A DNA stretch of 64,000 nucleotides from Perca fluviatilis (lineage: Eukaryota > Chordata > Actinopteri > Perciformes > Percidae), in contig NC_053127.1 of assembly GCF_010015445.1 (NCBI RefSeq), positions 9,070,276 through 9,134,275 of the forward strand, in the 5' to 3' direction. Positions 60,676-64,000 of this stretch are shown one piece after another. Numbering within the stretch: position 1 is the first letter of the stretch; each line of letters opens with the position of its first letter. Under the pieces are notes generated by a model. The model was given only the letters and a program-made list of their open reading frames with translations. It was not told the origin of the DNA and did not search any database. The translations under genes were made by a program, and so were the position numbers.

Positions 60676-60931
60676 ACAGGATCAGGTTGAACATGCTCTT
60701 AAATAAGCCTCTGCTTTTACAAAACATTGCATTTCAACCTTAAATATGCATGACTGACACACAGATTCTTTTCATTACGTGCTTCAGCCAAGATTCTCAT
60801 TATGCTGTTAAGAAGAAATGATAGCAAAACTGACACACTTCATAGAGCATATACTGATTTCACAACAGTAATTTAAAAATCTAAAATTGGGATTCAGGCT
60901 TTCTGGTCCTACAGCAATCTTTTAGTCACAA

Positions 60932-61274
60932 TCAGTGCATTTACACGCACAGCAGTAACACGAGTACCCCGGTGAGTGAATATCCGGGTTATGCCAGTTC
61001 TCCCAGTATACGTGAGCGGGGAAGAATGGGAAGAATGACGGAGTAACTCTACCTCCGGTACAGTAGGTGGCGCTCTGCCAATGCACAACTGGCTTTTTCT
61101 TCTGGTTGACCTATGTAAAAATGACATTGAACGGCCACTAAATTAGTAAAATTGAACAACTTAATGTTTCATTTACACGCTCTTGTCACAGCATAGGAAA
61201 TCACAGTGTTCTCGCCAGATGACTGATAACTTGTTTTACACGCAGGGTTTTTAAACTGCATGCAAACGCACTGA
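60932..61274. mobile_element. Probable TIR element
   Basis: TCAGTGCATTTACACGC at 60932 pairs, with three mismatches, with GCATGCAAACGCACTGA ending at 61274. The interior includes the word CAGTAGGTGGCGCTCT, which is also found at about 33608-33622 and so is repeated. No duplication confirmed. Confidence 0.5.
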
Positions 61275-63207
61275 CGTAAACAAAGGCTTTTCTGTAGATA
61301 AGAGTTATGGATCTTGTTGAACCAGTTTAGGACAGACCAAACAGACATTCATTAATGAATGACCTGTGGGCTCTGATCTGATATACAGATGATTGCGCTG
61401 GCTACTAACACATCATGCAGTACTTGCACATTTTTTTTTTTTAGCTCTCTCTCTGATACTGTAATTAGATTAACTTTGATATTTAAATAGCCTGTTCATG
61501 TGTCTAAGTGCCAGTTTAGCAGCCACTTGTGTATTATTACATCAGTAAGCTGAGTTGGAAATTACATCTTTTAACAGCTGAACCTGAATTTTCCCTTGTT
61601 GCTGGAAAAAAACATTGTTTCATGGCAGCAGATTTCAGACAATATGAAGCACATTAACTCATTCGCCAATCGGTTTATGGCAGCTACAAGCAGAAATGGT
61701 CCTAAAAGCGCTGCGAAGGTCATTCTATCTGTAATACGGGACTAAAAACTAAGATAAAAAGCCGACTAACGTACAACACTGGGTTGATTAAAGCATTCCA
61801 GGTCAGAGTAGTCTCTCGAAAAGAGCAAATAAAATGTGTCATTCGTAGCAAAGAATGCTGTCTAATCAGGTGAACTGCTGAATGACTCCACACCTGAGCA
61901 AACATGCACATGACTCAGCGTTACTAGGAGCAAATAATGAACCAAGAAAGGAAATAAGAAAGTTCAGTGACTCAGTCAGACAACATCAGACACATGCGTA
62001 CTTTTACTCCATCATTCCATGTACAAATTCACAGGATGCTTGTTTATTCCCTCGCAGAGCTTATCTTGCATACACTAGTGTTTTTTGTTTTGGCCGGTTG
62101 CAAAGGCCTTGACCAGGTGCCATCTATCAAAACAATCTGCTCTCAGGGGAAAACCTGCTATTAACTGATAAGAGCCTGCCCTCGGTGGGGTGTAATGGGT
62201 CCCACTTGAGTTTCTTTTCGGAGGACTGTCCTAGCAGGCCACCTCCAAGACAAACTCAACTCAATGACTGCTCTCTGTTTTCACTCCTCCCCGTCTTAAA
62301 AGTACAGCGGCTCTTCAAGAGCCAAATTCGGCCAGGGCCATTTGAGGCGAGAGACTTTCATTCCTCCACAGCCAAGAAACGCCATCACTCTTCTTCACTG
62401 AGCAATACGGGGGGGTTAGGTTTAAGAATATTCAGGAATAATACCATCTCATTGTGTCATCAACGCGTGTGTCATTAAAACGTTTGTGAAAACACTGCAG
62501 CTGGATTGAAAAAGGGGTAGCGTGTTAATAAGCACGTCAGGGGTGACTTTCTGAGTTAGACACGACACCTAGAGATCATTTCGAAACAATACTGAACGCT
62601 GAAGCATGATTTGAAAAGGGCAAGCAGTAATAAAGCCCATGATATTTGTAATAAATTAGCATGCAAAACTCCTGGCCTTTCAGGTGTAAGTTTAACATAC
62701 TGTAAATCTAGTAGATCTGGTAAAGTAAAGCTGGGCTTAGTACCATGTATAAAGAACAAGATGTTCCACTGGGAAAAGAAAATCTGGCAAGCATCCATGT
62801 TTCTCTTCTGGTTTTCCTGAAATAAACTACTGGAACAAAACACTAATTACAATTAAGGTCCACCAGCGTGGAAATTTCCATTTAACTAACTGTAATGTAG
62901 CATCTATTAGTCCATACATATGGGCTGCTGTGGAGGGTTTTAAAAGCATTGTACAACACACAACCTAGAATTCTAACATTATATTAAAGCCTCTTTGTTG
63001 GTGTGTGTAAAGTGATCTAAGCTGTTTTCTCAGGGTGGCTGGTAAGTAGTTCATTTCCTTTATAGACAGATGAAGCCAGCTCATCAACTGGGAGCTGAAA
63101 TCACATTCTAATGGAACGATAATTAATTAGGTCTACTTGTCATTTTCATAATTGGGATAGTCCAGGATCTGTGCTTGTTTTGTCTTAATAATTTTCTCTT
63201 GCTTCAA

Positions 63208-63208
<1 letters not shown>

Positions 63209-63275
<67 letters not shown>

Positions 63276-63298
63276 CGTGCGCACACACACACACACAA
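63209..63298. repeat. (CA)n microsatellite, about 90 bp
   Basis: Longest microsatellite in the window, interrupted once by CGAGCGTGCG. It generates a poly-V/poly-C open frame on the minus strand that is not a gene. Confidence 0.95.
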
Positions 63299-64000
63299 AT
63301 CACCCGGCTGTTTCCCTCTGAACGTACATCTATGGCTGTCATGTTAAAAGTGACCAGCACTGACTTGAACCCCTTTCTTCCTGTTGAGACAGTTCTATCC
63401 ATTGAAGCCATCTACGGGAAGGCTGCCAAAATGACCCATTAAAGATTGACGAGGGTAAAGCTCCTATAATCAATATGACACTGCTAAGTGCCCTTTGATT
63501 GAGTGTAAAAGGACATTTCTGTGTGCCTGGCTGCTCTTGCCACCAAGAAATGCAGCATTTGTCCAATGCTAAACGGTCTTCTGAATGTCATTGTCACGGG
63601 TACATTAACTTTTATATGAGTCTGAGAGACAGACTTGGAGTGAGGATGAACGGCCATTTTCATTAGCGTGGCTGCTCGGTGCCATTACGGGTGCTGTCAG
63701 ACGGACGGGGGACAGAAATGGTTTGCGTAGGGTTGCACGACGAGCAAAGGCCGGAGATTTCATTCCTTCTCGTAAGGCGTTCCACGAGAAGCCGGAGTGG
63801 TGTAGGCAGTGGCTAAATTTACCGGACTGAAACCTTGTGTCACTAGGCAACTGGATCTGATGGCTCCTTTGTTTGGGGTGAAAGGTTGGAAGCACTCGTA
63901 CTAATCTCCTTGCTTCACAATTAAGGAACACAGGAGAGCTGCTCGAACCTCTTGCCGCTCTCAAACAACAACAACAAAAAGAAAAGGATTGAAAGGCTCC

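Larger units (their letters stand above)
32082..64000 (-). other. zbtb16: zbtb16 upstream intron, partial (at least 31.9 kb)
   Basis: From the ZF4-5 exon acceptor to the end of the window no further zbtb16 exon was recognised on the minus strand (no ZF3, no BTB), and no other gene on either strand. The stretches 32082-35740, 42605-46195, 46500-48290, 48426-50730 and 61275-63208 contain only microsatellites, homopolymers and featureless open frames. A long intron between the BTB-containing and later finger exons is usual for this gene. Confidence 0.6.

Noticed and set aside
63133..63411. Minus-strand frame with a Cys/Val run
   Set aside because: Translation of the (CA)n microsatellite.
32082..64000. 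Upstream zbtb16 exons (ZF3, BTB domain)
   Set aside because: Looked for finger-type His/Cys spacing and linker codons on the minus strand; nothing convincing was found, so none is reported. A short exon of about 40 codons could have been missed by eye.

Overview
The window is vertebrate nuclear DNA, most likely from a percomorph teleost fish. It is mostly intron and intergenic sequence, carries split zinc-finger exons with GT/AG splice sites, and is littered with fish-type LINE ends, a tRNA-derived SINE and many short non-autonomous DNA transposons. No bacterial gene, operon, CRISPR array or stand-alone RNA gene was found.

Only one gene is recognised: the 3' end of zbtb16 (PLZF), a BTB/zinc-finger transcription factor, on the minus strand. 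Three exons are supported at both splice junctions: 31911-32081, 21932-22099 and the terminal coding exon 16598-16827, which ends in the diagnostic C-terminus YLYLCYV followed by a stop. Together they encode the last six C2H2 fingers (ZF4-ZF9 in the human numbering) and the tail. Each exon carries two fingers, and every intron is phase 1 inside the glycine of an H-T-G linker. The BTB domain, the central region and ZF1-ZF3 must lie beyond position 64000, because no further exon was recognised between 32082 and 64000.

Layout. 1-10200: transposon-dense downstream flank, with a LINE fragment, a composite MITE, TIR elements and a LINE with a nested SINE. About 10400-16597: a transposon-poor stretch directly after the stop codon, interpreted as a long 3' UTR with a cluster of poly(A) signals near 10435-10500. 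16598-32081: the three exons and two introns (5.1 and 9.8 kb), which hold MITE fragments, a fold-back element with telomere-like repeats, and a hAT-like element inserted into an older retroposon tail. 32082-64000: one large upstream intron. Its first part has few repeats and several stretches that look like conserved regulatory DNA. From about 50.7 kb it becomes dense in TIR elements (TTAA-flanked, 8-bp and 9-bp duplications).

The most unusual structure is a fold-back unit built from a GTGGGAACATAGGG motif around a TTAGGG-like core. It occurs at 2415-2790, enclosed by the ends of an otherwise unrelated MITE family, and again, free-standing, at 21118-21306. Elsewhere the value of the window lies in datable nested insertions with readable target-site duplications and in two near-perfect cruciform-forming palindromes. 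Assignments of repeats to named families come from memory of fish repeats and are marked as inference.
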